DNA of 64,000 nt from contig NZ_JBHYDX010000014.1 of NCBI RefSeq assembly GCF_051860505.1, forward strand, positions 62,001 through 126,000, given 5' to 3'. The stretch comes from Pannonibacter sp051860505. Lineage in GTDB: Bacteria > Pseudomonadota > Alphaproteobacteria > Rhizobiales > Stappiaceae. The first letter of the stretch is position 1; every line of letters begins with the position of its first letter. Below are positions 17,808-26,712 of the stretch, piece after piece. Position numbers and translations under genes: made by a program. Below the pieces are notes generated by a model. The model was not told where the DNA came from. It was given only the letters and a program-made list of their open reading frames with translations, and searched no databases.

Positions 17808-18752
17808 TCAGTAGCCGCGCAGACGGTCGACCGCCGGCGGGATGTCGCCCGTTGCAAAGTAACGCGTGAGGTTCCGGGCAACGATCAGGCTGGCCGTTGC
17901 TGGGGTCGTAGGTGCGCTGACATGCGGGAGGATTGTAACGCGGGGATGCGTCCACAACGGATCCTCGACCGGCAGCGGCTCGCGGGCAAAGACATCGAGC
18001 ACGGCGTGGGACAGTCGCCCCGCATCAAGGGCAGCGACAAGCGCCGTTGTATCGACAATCGCGCCCCGGGCAAAATTGATCAGTCCGGCTTGACTGGGCA
18101 GCAAGGCGAGCCGTCTTGCATCGAGCAGACCACGGGTTTCGTCGGTCAGTGGCAGCAGGACCACCAGGATATCGGACATCGACAACACGGTATCGAGCCC
18201 GTCCGGGCCTGAATGACAGGTGACGCCCTCAACTGTTTGCTGTGTCCGGCTCCAGCCGGCCACGTTGAAGCCATTGGCCCTCAGTCGTCGCGCGGAGAGT
18301 GCTCCAAGATTACCTAGACCGAGAACGCCGACCGTGCGCTCCTGCGGCAGGCGGTGGGGACGCTCTAGCCAGATGCGCTGTTCCTGCTGTCGGCGGTAGG
18401 CCGGAACATCCCGGTGCAGATAGAGCGTGAATGTCAGCACGGCCTCGGCCATGGTCTCGGCAAGCTGCGGATCCGTCATCCGAACGATAGCAAGGGGCGT
18501 GTCGCCAAGCTCGGCGACAAGCCGTTCGACCCCAGCCCAAAGGCTCTGCACCCAGACAAGCGATGGCAAGCCGCGCAGTTCTTCCGGTTCCGGATTGGCA
18601 ATGATCGCAACGGACGCCGCCTGCCGCTCCGCTGCCGACAGGGCCGTCAGGGGGCGAATGTCCATGTCAGGCAGCTGGGCAGCGAATACCGAAAGCCAAA
18701 GCGCCTGCTCATCCAGGCTGATGCGGGTGACGAAGGGAATGACAGGGCGCAT
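17808..18752 (-). CDS. D-2-hydroxyacid dehydrogenase, glyoxylate/hydroxypyruvate reductase A type
   Basis: NAD(P)-dependent reductase of 314 aa in the GhrA branch of D-2-hydroxyacid dehydrogenases, which reduce glyoxylate or hydroxypyruvate. The nucleotide-binding motif is VGVLGLGNLGALSARRL (about residues 140-157). The catalytic Arg is in NFARGAIVD, the Glu in FAREPLP and the His in LPHVSAPTTP. It ends 150 bp before the TIM-barrel gene start, in the same direction, so it may belong to its neighbourhood, but the TIM-barrel gene has its own promoter. The ATG at 18752 aligns with the usual family start; the frame is open for 18 more codons upstream. Confidence 0.85.
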   Translation of the reverse strand: MRPVIPFVTRISLDEQALWLSVFAAQLPDMDIRPLTALSAAERQAASVAIIANPEPEELRGLPSLVWVQSLWAGVERLVAELGDTPLAIVRMTDPQLAETMAEAVLTFTLYLHRDVPAYRRQQEQRIWLERPHRLPQERTVGVLGLGNLGALSARRLRANGFNVAGWSRTQQTVEGVTCHSGPDGLDTVLSMSDILVVLLPLTDETRGLLDARRLALLPSQAGLINFARGAIVDTTALVAALDAGRLSHAVLDVFAREPLPVEDPLWTHPRVTILPHVSAPTTPATASLIVARNLTRYFATGDIPPAVDRLRGY

Positions 18753-18834
18753 GACACCATCCAGAGCTTGACCCAAGGCCCCCGCTCCGGGCGCCGGACT
18801 GATCAACAGTCACTAGCATGGCAACCCGCTTGCG

Positions 18835-20940
18835 TCAGGTTCGGATCGCGCGGGCATTCGGCTTTTCCTCGGCCCTGTCCTCGGCCCTGTCCTCGGCAAG
18901 GGCCGCCAGATGCAGGCCGTCGCGCAGCATCAGGACCTGAGCGGAGGCAAGGGGCATGGGCCGGCCGAACAGGAAGCCCTGCACGGTCGGGCAGCCCTCG
19001 GAGCGCAGGAAGTTCAGTTGCTCTTGCGTTTCAACACCTTCGGCAAGCACGGGAATGTTGAGACTGTCCGCAATGAGCAAGGTCGCCCGCACAATTGCCG
19101 CCGCCTGGGGCTTCTCAGCAACGCACTGGATAAAGCTGCGGTCGATCTTGATCTTATCGAAGGGGAAATTCTGCAACAGGGACAAGGACGAATACCCGGT
19201 TCCGAAGTCGTCCATCGCGACCGTGACACCGAGGCTTTTCAACCCGTTGATGGTTGCAAGGGCGCGGGACTGATCTTCGATCAGGCCGCTTTCCGTCAGT
19301 TCAATCTCCAGCCGCGCCGGATCGAGGCCTGTTTCAGCCAGAACCTCGGCAACCCTGGCAGGAAGGTCAGCTTGCGTCAGCTGGTAGGGCGCAACATTGA
19401 CCGCAACCCGATAGCGGTCCGGCCAACTGGCCGCATCCCGGCAGGCCTGGCGCAGTACATGGTCGCCAATATCCAGGATCAGCCCGGTGCGTTCAGCCAG
19501 AGGTATGAAAATATTGGGAGAAATCGTCCCGAGGGTGGGATGGTTCCAGCGGACGAGCGCCTCGAACCCGACGATCTCAAGGGTGTTCGTGTCATTCTGC
19601 GGCTGATAATAGATTTCCAGCTGATCACCGGCGATTGCCGAGCGCAGATCAATCGACAGCACCGCACGGCTGCGGTTGTCTTCGTCCATTCCTTCGCTGT
19701 AGCGGCAAATCTGATTTGAACCGAGGGTCTTGGCCTGGGCAGCAGCAAGTTCAGCGCGAGTGAACAGGACCTGCGGTTGAATGCCATTGTCGGGTGACAG
19801 GGCAATACCGATACCACTGCCAAGTGTAATAGTGCTGTCGGCGACCCGATGTGGACCAATAATCGCAAGGTGAAGCCGTTCCGCGAAGCGCCGGGCCTCC
19901 CCGCGACCGAAGACATTTGGCTTCAGTGCGATGAACTCATCGCCGCTTATACGCGCTACAAACTCATCGCCCTGCAAGCTTTCGCGTAGCTTTGACCCGA
20001 GAAGACGCAGAACTGCATCACCCGTATCCTGGCCATGTGCACCATTGATATTGCGGAACTGTTCAAGATCGATAGCAAGGACGGCAACACGAGCAGACGA
20101 CTGCGTATTGGCGGCAATCATGTCGCTCAGTTGCCGCTCCGCATAGCCCCGGTTCGGCAAGCCGGTCAATGCATCATAGAGCGCAAGCCGCTGGAACGTC
20201 GCTGAAGCCTCATTTGTGCTATCAACATCAATGGCATAAGCAGATCCGACTGTCGCAAGGATCAGCAGCGTGATGCCAATCACGGCCGCGAGCATGAACC
20301 CATCCGGCAGTGCCTGGACCGGCACGTCAGCGACAAAGCCCGGAATGATGGTAATTGCGGTCATGCCCGTGAAGTGCATGGAAACAATGGCAAAAATCAT
20401 CGCAACGGCCGCACCGTAGCGGCAGAAGCGGGTCACAGGCCGGCAAATGCGGTTCATCGCCAGCGCACCGAATGCGCCTCCAAGCAAAATCGAGGCGATG
20501 ATATAGCCGGAGTTCCATTCGATTACGCCGGGAACCTGGAACGCGGCCATGCCGGTGTAATGCATGGCGGCGATGCCGAGACCGAAAATTAAGCCTCCAA
20601 TTTCAATGAGGTAGCTTGAGGCGGTCCGTGCGGCAATGAAGAACGCGGCGGCACTAGACGCCATCACCATGATCAGGCTGAGCAGGGTCAGGACCGGTTC
20701 GAAGGTCCGCTCGAAGGGGACGATATAGCCGAGCATGGCGGCAAAATGCGTTGTCCAGATGGTGCTGCCAGCAACCAGAGAGGCAAGGAACAGCCAAAGC
20801 AAGCGGCGCGACCCTTCGCTCCTGCGCACGCGCGCAAAGAGCCGCATGGAGAGGACAGACCCCATGACGCAGATGAGCGCTGCGAGCGCGACGTAGCGCA
20901 GATCATGCGCGACAGCTATACAGGACAGAACCGTAAGCAT
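18835..20940 (-). CDS. Cyclic di-GMP signalling protein, MHYT-GGDEF-EAL
   Basis: Integral membrane protein of 701 aa. An N-terminal MHYT sensor (about residues 10-215, seven membrane segments, with the repeated Met-His pattern TTHFAAM, MHYTGM and MHFTGM thought to bind copper or gas ligands) is followed by a GGDEF domain (about 260-420) and an EAL domain (about 440-690). The cyclase motif reads RISGDEF, with Ser for the first Gly. The EAL domain is complete: EALVRW, NVAPYQL, ELTES, DDFGTGYSSL, KIDRSFI and EGVET, so phosphodiesterase activity is likely. It is monocistronic, and what it controls is unknown. The C-terminus has an imperfect repeat rich in Ala, Glu and Asp. Confidence 0.92.
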   Translation of the reverse strand: MLTVLSCIAVAHDLRYVALAALICVMGSVLSMRLFARVRRSEGSRRLLWLFLASLVAGSTIWTTHFAAMLGYIVPFERTFEPVLTLLSLIMVMASSAAAFFIAARTASSYLIEIGGLIFGLGIAAMHYTGMAAFQVPGVIEWNSGYIIASILLGGAFGALAMNRICRPVTRFCRYGAAVAMIFAIVSMHFTGMTAITIIPGFVADVPVQALPDGFMLAAVIGITLLILATVGSAYAIDVDSTNEASATFQRLALYDALTGLPNRGYAERQLSDMIAANTQSSARVAVLAIDLEQFRNINGAHGQDTGDAVLRLLGSKLRESLQGDEFVARISGDEFIALKPNVFGRGEARRFAERLHLAIIGPHRVADSTITLGSGIGIALSPDNGIQPQVLFTRAELAAAQAKTLGSNQICRYSEGMDEDNRSRAVLSIDLRSAIAGDQLEIYYQPQNDTNTLEIVGFEALVRWNHPTLGTISPNIFIPLAERTGLILDIGDHVLRQACRDAASWPDRYRVAVNVAPYQLTQADLPARVAEVLAETGLDPARLEIELTESGLIEDQSRALATINGLKSLGVTVAMDDFGTGYSSLSLLQNFPFDKIKIDRSFIQCVAEKPQAAAIVRATLLIADSLNIPVLAEGVETQEQLNFLRSEGCPTVQGFLFGRPMPLASAQVLMLRDGLHLAALAEDRAEDRAEEKPNARAIRT

Positions 20941-21042
20941 TTACAACTCCCGACCTGTAGGCAATACATCAGGTGGTCGTAAAGCTTTGCTAACGTTTCG
21001 GGGGTTTTGCAGCTAGGGTGAATGAATTCTTAGCGAAACACT

Positions 21043-21975
21043 TCAACTTCCGATTGCCTTCGACATCCCGACCCGCCCGCGGCGAGGCCCGAACAGACAG
21101 GCAAGAAAGAGCACGGCCCCGGATACAGTTGCAATCATTCCAGCTGCACTGACCGCGTTGTCAAAACCGAGCAAAATAGGTCCATAGCCAGCCAAAACAT
21201 AGCCAGCCACTGCCGAAAGTGAAGCAAACGCGACACTCCAGCCGATCTGCAGGGACAACCGGTCGGTCATCAGCCGGGCAGCGGCGGGAGGACAGATGAA
21301 CATGGCGATGACGATAATCGATCCGACCGCGTCAAAGGCCGCAACCGCCGCCAGTGCCGCCGCCATGACCAACCCCAGTCCGATCAGCCCAACCGGCAGA
21401 CCAATCGCGGCGGCATAGCCCTCGTCAAAGGTCGACAGCTTGAGCGGGCGCCAGAAGATCACCGTCAGCAGGACGATCAGTCCGGCGACAATCGCCATCC
21501 GGGTCAGTTCCGGCGGCAGGTCGGCAAGGGCAACCGGATCGAGCAGCGAGTTCCAGCTTTCGGCGGACAGCCAGATCAGACTTTCCAGATTGCCGTAAAG
21601 GGCATGTTCAACATCAAGATGGACCCGGCTGGTGTTGCTCTGCTCCAGGAGCAGGACGCCAGCGGCAAAGAGGCCGGTGAAGACAACGCCCATGGCCGCG
21701 CCCGGCTCGATGCGGCCAAGACGCCGGATCAACTCGATCAGCACAACCGACACCAGCGCCGCCCCGGCCGCGCCAAGCAGCATGGGCCAGGTTTCCAGCG
21801 ACCCGGTCACGAGAAAGGCAATGATGATGCCGGGCAGGACCACATGCGAGATGGCATCGCCGACTAAGGCCTGGCGCCGCAGGATGAGGAAATTGCCCGG
21901 CAGGGCGCAGGCGATGGCCGCAAGCACGCCGATCAGCAACGGGGTCAAGCTGAGCTGAACGAATTCGGCACCCAT
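21043..21975 (-). CDS. mntD: Metal ABC transporter permease (second subunit, MntD/SitD-like)
   Basis: ABC-3 family permease of 310 aa with eight or nine hydrophobic segments, distal gene of the manganese-type importer operon. It has the family loop near the N-terminus (LRRQALVGDAISHVVLPG, about residues 32-49) and the central LSTFDEGYAAAIGLPVG segment facing the ATPase. It starts 3 bp after the previous permease gene. Manganese, rather than zinc, is assigned from the ligand pattern of the binding protein (24077-25048). Confidence 0.85.
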   Translation of the reverse strand: MGAEFVQLSLTPLLIGVLAAIACALPGNFLILRRQALVGDAISHVVLPGIIIAFLVTGSLETWPMLLGAAGAALVSVVLIELIRRLGRIEPGAAMGVVFTGLFAAGVLLLEQSNTSRVHLDVEHALYGNLESLIWLSAESWNSLLDPVALADLPPELTRMAIVAGLIVLLTVIFWRPLKLSTFDEGYAAAIGLPVGLIGLGLVMAAALAAVAAFDAVGSIIVIAMFICPPAAARLMTDRLSLQIGWSVAFASLSAVAGYVLAGYGPILLGFDNAVSAAGMIATVSGAVLFLACLFGPRRGRVGMSKAIGS

Positions 21976-21978
21976 CGA

Positions 21979-23220
21979 TCAGGCTCCTGCGGCTTTGGGA
22001 CCAAGATGGCGGTCGAGACTGGCGATCTCGTCGGCTGTCAGAACTTCGGCAATCCCGGTCAGTCCGTCATAGCGGCCGGTCACGGCCTCCTGCGGATGCA
22101 GCTGCCGGGCAATGCGCCAGCGGTTTTCATCCAGCAAGGCACGAGCCGCCTCCGCCCTGCCCGCTTCCGTCGGCTGACGGTCGGCGCGCAGGTAGCCGGC
22201 CCGGGTGAGAACGCGGAGCGTCAGCCGGTCGTGGATCGGCTCGCCGTGTGCAAGCGCCAGAAGCCCTTGCCGGAGGTGAACCTTGTGCTGGAACCGGCGG
22301 TGCGCCACCGCACTGGCCAGAACCCCGCGCCGGGGCGCGATGAGCAGCGACAGGGCGAACAGCCCGACGCCCACCAACACGATGATCGGGCCGGTCGGAA
22401 GATTTGGGGCCGATGCAGAGATCGCCGAGCCGACATAGCCGGCGACCGCGCCAAACAAACCGGCAAGCAACGCGACCGTTCCCGTTCGCTCGCTCCAGAA
22501 CCGGGCCGTGACCGGGGGAATGACCAGCAGCGCCACGATGAGGATGAGGCCGACCAGCTTCAGGCCGATGACGGTGATCGCCAGCACCAGACCAAGCATG
22601 ACCGCATCCATGCGGGTGACAGAAATGCCGCTCGCCTCGGCATAGCCGGGATCGAAACAGACGATGGTGAGCGGCCGGCGAAACAGGAGGATCAGCAGCG
22701 CACAGAGCGCACCGCCAGCGGCAATCAGCAGGGCATCGGTAAACAGCATGCCGGCGGTGGAGCCGAGCAGGAAGCCCTCCAGCCCCGCCTGACGACCATG
22801 GTCCATCACCTGGATGACCGTCAACAACACGATGCCGAAGCCGAAGAACACCGACAGCACGGCCCCGATGGCGGTGTCCTCGGCAAGGCGCGTGCGACGG
22901 GTGATGGCCGTGACAGCCAGCAGCCCCAGCCCGGCAGAGAGCGCAGAGCCGATCAGCAGGCCGACCAGGGACCGGCCGCTGCCGCCAAAGGCGACCATGA
23001 TCATGAAGGCAAGGCCGACGCCGGGCAGCGTTGCATGCGCGATGGCATCGCTCACCAAAGTGCGCTTGCGCAGGAACAGGAAAGTGCCGGCCGCCCCGGC
23101 AGCGCCGCCAAGCAGGGCCGCGCCGATGCCGACCAGCGCGGCGTTGTAGCCAGCGCCAAGTGTCAGCGCCTCGAGGAAGCTGATCAGAGCAGGCGGCAGG
23201 ACGGAGAGGAGCGTGCTCAT
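21979..23220 (-). CDS. mntC: Metal ABC transporter permease with C-terminal DtxR-like extension
   Basis: ABC-3 family permease of 413 aa. About residues 1-290 are the membrane part (LRKRTLVSDAIAHATLPGVG and CFDPGYAEASGIS are the family loops). The remaining 120 residues are soluble and look like a winged-helix/dimerisation unit of the DtxR/MntR class: a helix pair, then LRVLTRAGYLRADRQPTEAG, a helix-turn-wing pattern, and a helical DENRWRIARQL segment. Similar extended permeases (TroC type) are known. The extension might sense cytoplasmic metal. ATG at 23220 has GGAG upstream and lies 4 bp after the ATPase stop. Confidence 0.85.
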   Translation of the reverse strand: MSTLLSVLPPALISFLEALTLGAGYNAALVGIGAALLGGAAGAAGTFLFLRKRTLVSDAIAHATLPGVGLAFMIMVAFGGSGRSLVGLLIGSALSAGLGLLAVTAITRRTRLAEDTAIGAVLSVFFGFGIVLLTVIQVMDHGRQAGLEGFLLGSTAGMLFTDALLIAAGGALCALLILLFRRPLTIVCFDPGYAEASGISVTRMDAVMLGLVLAITVIGLKLVGLILIVALLVIPPVTARFWSERTGTVALLAGLFGAVAGYVGSAISASAPNLPTGPIIVLVGVGLFALSLLIAPRRGVLASAVAHRRFQHKVHLRQGLLALAHGEPIHDRLTLRVLTRAGYLRADRQPTEAGRAEAARALLDENRWRIARQLHPQEAVTGRYDGLTGIAEVLTADEIASLDRHLGPKAAGA

Positions 23221-23224
23221 CGGA

Positions 23225-24037
23225 TCAGGCCGGCAGCCGCAGCTGTTCAAGATGGCCGCCCGCCAACCGGCCGCCATAGGTTGCCTGCAGGTTGGCCTCG
23301 GTAAAGGTGGTGGCAACCGGCCCTTCAGCGATCTTGCGCAGGTTGATCATCAGGCAATGATCGAAATAGTCCGTCACGGTGGCGAGGTCATGGTGGACGC
23401 AGACCACCGTCCGCCCCTCTTCCTTCAGCGACTTCAGCACATCGACGATGGCCCGCTCGGTCGCGGCATCCACGCCCGCGAAAGGCTCGTCGAGCAGATA
23501 GAGGTCAGCACGCTGCGCCAGAGCCCGGGCAAGAAAGACGCGTTGCTGCTGGCCACCGGACAACTGGCCGATCTGCCGGCTGGCGAAATCGGCCATGCCG
23601 ACGCGGTCAAGACAGGCGGCGGCGAACTGCCGGTGCCGGCTGCGCACAAAGCCAAGCAGCCCCAGTTCGCGCGACAGACCCATGAGCACGACATCCTCGA
23701 CCGTGGTAGGAAAATCCCAGTCGACGGATGCGCGCTGCGGCACATAGGCAATGCGGTGCCGGGCGTGGGCGAGCGGAACGCCGAAGACTTCCACCTGGCC
23801 CGACAGGCGGGGAATGATGCCGAGCGTCGCCTTGAGCAGGGTCGACTTGCCGGCACCATTCGGCCCGATGATCGCGGCCATCGCCCCCTCGGGGATCCTG
23901 GCCTCGACGGAAAAGACCGCCGGTTTGCCGCCGTAGGAAACGGTCATTTCGGACAGGGCAAGCGCTGTCGCCGGCGCCTTGGGCACGGATGGGCCGGGTG
24001 TGTTGGAGGCAACGAGTTCAAGCGAGGGAGATGTCAT
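23225..24037 (-). CDS. mntB: Metal ABC transporter ATPase (MntB/SitB-like)
   Basis: ATP-binding subunit of 270 aa. Walker A GPNGAGKST, signature LSGGQQQRVFLARAL, Walker B LYLLDEP and H-loop VCVHHD are canonical. The segment VPQRASVDWDFPTTVEDVVLMG is typical of manganese/zinc importer ATPases. The start at 24037 has AGGA seven bases upstream; an in-frame GTG 21 bases earlier is less likely. Thirty-nine bp separate it from the binding-protein gene. Confidence 0.9.
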   Translation of the reverse strand: MTSPSLELVASNTPGPSVPKAPATALALSEMTVSYGGKPAVFSVEARIPEGAMAAIIGPNGAGKSTLLKATLGIIPRLSGQVEVFGVPLAHARHRIAYVPQRASVDWDFPTTVEDVVLMGLSRELGLLGFVRSRHRQFAAACLDRVGMADFASRQIGQLSGGQQQRVFLARALAQRADLYLLDEPFAGVDAATERAIVDVLKSLKEEGRTVVCVHHDLATVTDYFDHCLMINLRKIAEGPVATTFTEANLQATYGGRLAGGHLEQLRLPA

Positions 24038-24076
24038 GTTGCTGTCCTGTTGCCGCACATCGGTGTTGCCTCTGGT

Positions 24077-25048
24077 TCAAAGCCCGGCGGAAAGCCGCCC
24101 GGCCCTGCCACCTTCCGGCGCTGTCCCACCCATCGCCCTGGTGATCAGGGTGACGTTGTGGTCGATCATCCCGAGATACGTGCCTTCATAGGTGCCGGTT
24201 TCACCCATCGCATCGGAGAACAGCTCGCCGCCGATGCGCACCTCGTGGCCTTTCGCCGCAGCCCCTTCGATCAGGGCGCGGATGTTGCGGTCCGAGACGG
24301 AACTTTCGACAAAGACCGCAGCGATCTTGCGGCTGACCAGAAGATCGACCAGCTCGGACACGCGGTTGAGGCCGGCCTCGCTCTGGGTCGAGATGCCCTG
24401 GATGCCGATCACCTCATAGCCATAGGCCCGGCCGAAATAGCTGAAGGCGTCATGGGCCGTCAGGAGCACGCGCGAGCCCTCCGGCACGCTGGCCAGAACC
24501 TGCCGGCTGTAGGCGTCCAGCGCGGCAAGCTCAGTGAGATAGGCCTCGGCATTGGCCTTGAATGCGGCAGCCTCAGACGGCTGCACCTCGGTCAGCGCAT
24601 CGCGCACCGCGACAACGACATCCGCCCACAGCACCGGGTCCATCCAGACATGCGGATCATAGCGGCCGGCGTAGTCCTGATGCCCGAGCAGGCGGGACGT
24701 GTCGACCGCCTCGGCAACCGCGACGACCCGGCGTTTCTTGGCCAGATCGGCGAAGAAGTCCTCCATCTGGGCTTCGAGGTAAAGGCCATGCCAGAGCACC
24801 ACATCGGCCTTGGTCATGGCAACGATGTCGCTGCGGGTCTGGCGATAGGAATGCGGATCAACGCCGGAGCCCATCAGCGCGGTAACCGTTACCGCATCGC
24901 CGCCAACGGCGCGGGCCGCGTCGGCAATCATGCCGGTGGTCGCAACCACGGACAGGGGCGCGGCCGAAAGGGCGGGCACCCCGCCTGTAAACAGAAGTGT
25001 GACGGCAACCAGCGCCGATTTCAGAATTCCCCGTCGAGCGAACACCAT
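24077..25048 (-). CDS. mntA: Manganese-type metal-binding protein (MntA/SitA-like)
   Basis: Cluster A-I periplasmic binding protein of 323 aa, signal peptide about residues 1-26 (basic FARRG start, hydrophobic LVAVTLLFTG). Candidate metal ligands are His in GVDPHSY, His in DPHVWMDP, Glu in VFVESSV and Asp in MIDHN. This H-H-E-D set is that of manganese/iron binders (PsaA, MntC); zinc binders normally have a third His and a His-rich loop, which is absent. It is first in the operon, behind two Fur/Mur-like sites. ATG at 25048 has AAGGGG upstream. Confidence 0.88.
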   Translation of the reverse strand: MVFARRGILKSALVAVTLLFTGGVPALSAAPLSVVATTGMIADAARAVGGDAVTVTALMGSGVDPHSYRQTRSDIVAMTKADVVLWHGLYLEAQMEDFFADLAKKRRVVAVAEAVDTSRLLGHQDYAGRYDPHVWMDPVLWADVVVAVRDALTEVQPSEAAAFKANAEAYLTELAALDAYSRQVLASVPEGSRVLLTAHDAFSYFGRAYGYEVIGIQGISTQSEAGLNRVSELVDLLVSRKIAAVFVESSVSDRNIRALIEGAAAKGHEVRIGGELFSDAMGETGTYEGTYLGMIDHNVTLITRAMGGTAPEGGRAGRLSAGL

Positions 25049-25106
25049 GTCTTTGGCCCCTTTCCTTGCACTGTCGCGCGGCAGCGCAACAAAGGCAAAT
25101 GCTTTT

Positions 25107-25151
25107 AAGAATGACTTGCAAGAAAGATGGTGCAAATGCGAATGAGTTGCA
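25107..25151 (-). promoter_or_regulatory. Tandem Fur/Mur-like operators upstream of mntA
   Basis: Two related sites lie 31 bp apart, three helical turns: TGCGAATGAGTTGCA (25137-25151, palindromic) and a degenerate copy ending GAATGACTTGCA (25109-25120). The shared core is GAATGAsTTGCAAGA. In rhizobia sitABCD is controlled by Mur, a Fur-family manganese regulator, at sites of this form. The exact regulator is inferred. Confidence 0.6.
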
Positions 25152-25291
25152 AGAGAAAAAATGAAGGCGGTGGATGGCGACGGCGAGAGGGCTAGGTGCG
25201 GGGCGGTGGAGCGGGGGGAAGCGGAGCGGGATGGCGGCAGGGAGAAATGCAGAGCGTCGTTGCGGAGCTACCATAGCCTATCCCCTCCCCT

Positions 25292-25791
25292 CGTCGCTCC
25301 TGCGCAGGCAGGAGCCCAGTAACCGGGGCGTCTTTGGCTGGAACACCCAACGCCCACCGGGGGTACTGGATCCCCGCCTTCGCGGGGATGACGACGGAGG
25401 ATGGGGATGGCGGCGGGGGCGACGGAGAGGTACGGCGGGCCGGCGCGGTGGAGAGGTGCAGGGCCAAGCCCCTCCCCCCGTCGCTCCTGCGAAGGCAGGA
25501 GCCCAGTAACCGGGGCGTCTTCGGCTGGAACACCCAACGCCCCCACCGGGGCTACTGGATCCCCGCCTTCGCGGGGATGACGACCGAGGGTGGGATGAAG
25601 GCCGGGGACGGCGGAGGGCGCGGCGGAGGTGGCTCGCGGGGTTGCGAAACGGCGCGGCAATAGCAGTCCGCGCCTCACCCCTCCCCTCGTCGCTCCTGCG
25701 AAGGCAGGAGCCCAGTAACCGAGGCGTCTTCGGCTGGAACACCCGACGCCCACCGGGGGTACTGGATCCCCGCCTTCGCGGGGATGACGAC
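25292..25791. repeat. Three tandem REPIN-like units (family 1)
   Basis: Units at 25292-25395, 25480-25584 and 25688-25791, all in the same orientation. Each has two inverted arms about 45 bp apart. The left arm hairpin is CTCCTGC-GAAG-GCAGGAG (or a close variant) followed by CCAGTA, and the right arm, read in reverse, is ATCCCCGCGAAGGCGGGGAT followed by CCAGTA. The stretch 25152-25844 has no credible gene; open frames through it are translations of the repeats. Confidence 0.85.
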
Positions 25792-25844
25792 CGAGGGTGG
25801 GGATGGCGGAGCGGGGCGGCGAAGTGTCCCGGCGGATCAACAGG

Positions 25845-25874
25845 AAACACCCCCGGCGCAGAGCGCCAGGGGTG
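25845..25874 (-). terminator. Probable terminator after the fasciclin gene
   Basis: On the minus strand 12-bp arms with one mismatch enclose a 3-base loop and are followed by TTT. It lies 27 bp after the stop of the fasciclin gene. Confidence 0.55.
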
Positions 25875-25900
25875 GAGATTGTCGCGAGGGGAGACGGAGA

Positions 25901-26473
25901 TCAGCTGGCCGGCAACAGGACGGTGTCGACGACGTGGATGACGCCGTTGGACTGGTCGACATCGGCGATGGTGACGGTGGACATGTTGCCCTGGCCGTCC
26001 TCGATCATGATCTTGCCGTCCATGGCCTTGGCCGTGAAGGTGCAGCCGCCGACGGTTTCGATCTTGGCGCTGCCTTCACCGCTGGTGATCATCTGCGACA
26101 GGGCGTCGGACATGACCTCAGCGCCCACCACATGGCAAGTGAGGATCTTGGTCAGCTGGTCCTTGTTTTCCGGCTTCAGCAGCGTGTCGACCGTGCCGGC
26201 CGGCAGCTTGGCGAAGGCATCGTTGGTCGGGGCAAAGACAGTGAAGGGGCCGGTGCCGGCCAGGGTGTCAACAAGGCCTGCGGCCTGGACGGCGGCGACC
26301 AGCGTGGTGTGATCCTTCGAGTTCACGGCGTTCTCGACGATGTTCTTTTCCGGATACATCGGAGCGCCGCCGACTTCCTTGGTCATGCCGGACGCGATGG
26401 CGGTAACACCCATGAGGGCGAGGACGCCAGCAGCAATGCCGGCACGAAGCGAGGTCTTGATCAGGGTCTGCAT
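25901..26473 (-). CDS. Secreted fasciclin (FAS1) domain protein
   Basis: A 190-aa exported protein: signal peptide of about 30 residues (SLRAGIAAGVLALMGVTAIASG) and a single FAS1 domain. The family boxes are visible: NSKDHTTLVAAVQAAGLVDTL, the H1 box TVFAPTNDAFAKLP and the H2 box NGVIHVVDTVLLP at the C-terminus. FAS1 proteins mediate adhesion or surface interactions. Such genes often accompany ECF sigma/anti-sigma pairs, and one lies 5.8 kb away (31470-32896), so control by that sigma factor is possible. ATG at 26473 follows AGGAGACTTTCG. Confidence 0.9.
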   Translation of the reverse strand: MQTLIKTSLRAGIAAGVLALMGVTAIASGMTKEVGGAPMYPEKNIVENAVNSKDHTTLVAAVQAAGLVDTLAGTGPFTVFAPTNDAFAKLPAGTVDTLLKPENKDQLTKILTCHVVGAEVMSDALSQMITSGEGSAKIETVGGCTFTAKAMDGKIMIEDGQGNMSTVTIADVDQSNGVIHVVDTVLLPAS

Positions 26474-26712
26474 CGAAAGTCTCCTCTTGCGTGACGAAGC
26501 GCCCTCTGTCGGGGCGTTCAGGAGGAGTTACGGCAGGCCGGGCAGGAAAGTTTCAGCCCCTTTTGCATTTTTCTGGCAGCGGTGTTTTCGACCGGCAAAG
26601 CGCCAGGCAAACGCGGCAACTGTGAATCGCCTGCGCGATGCCGCTTTATTGCCGCACAGCTCCGCTCTATGGTCGCCGCCCGATCATGACCGACACCACT
26701 GGAGCGCCGCCC

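Noticed and set aside
23213..25108. 631-codon open frame opposite the mntA/mntB genes
   Set aside because: It runs over three verified genes (binding protein, ATPase and the start of the permease) and has no recognisable domain.
25268..25850. Repetitive 190-residue open frames in two frames, and a possible CRISPR array
   Set aside because: The frames are translations of the inverted repeat units. The units have internal symmetry, are about 105 bp, are separated by non-uniform spacers of about 85-105 bp, and occur in several places, so they are REPIN-like and not CRISPR.
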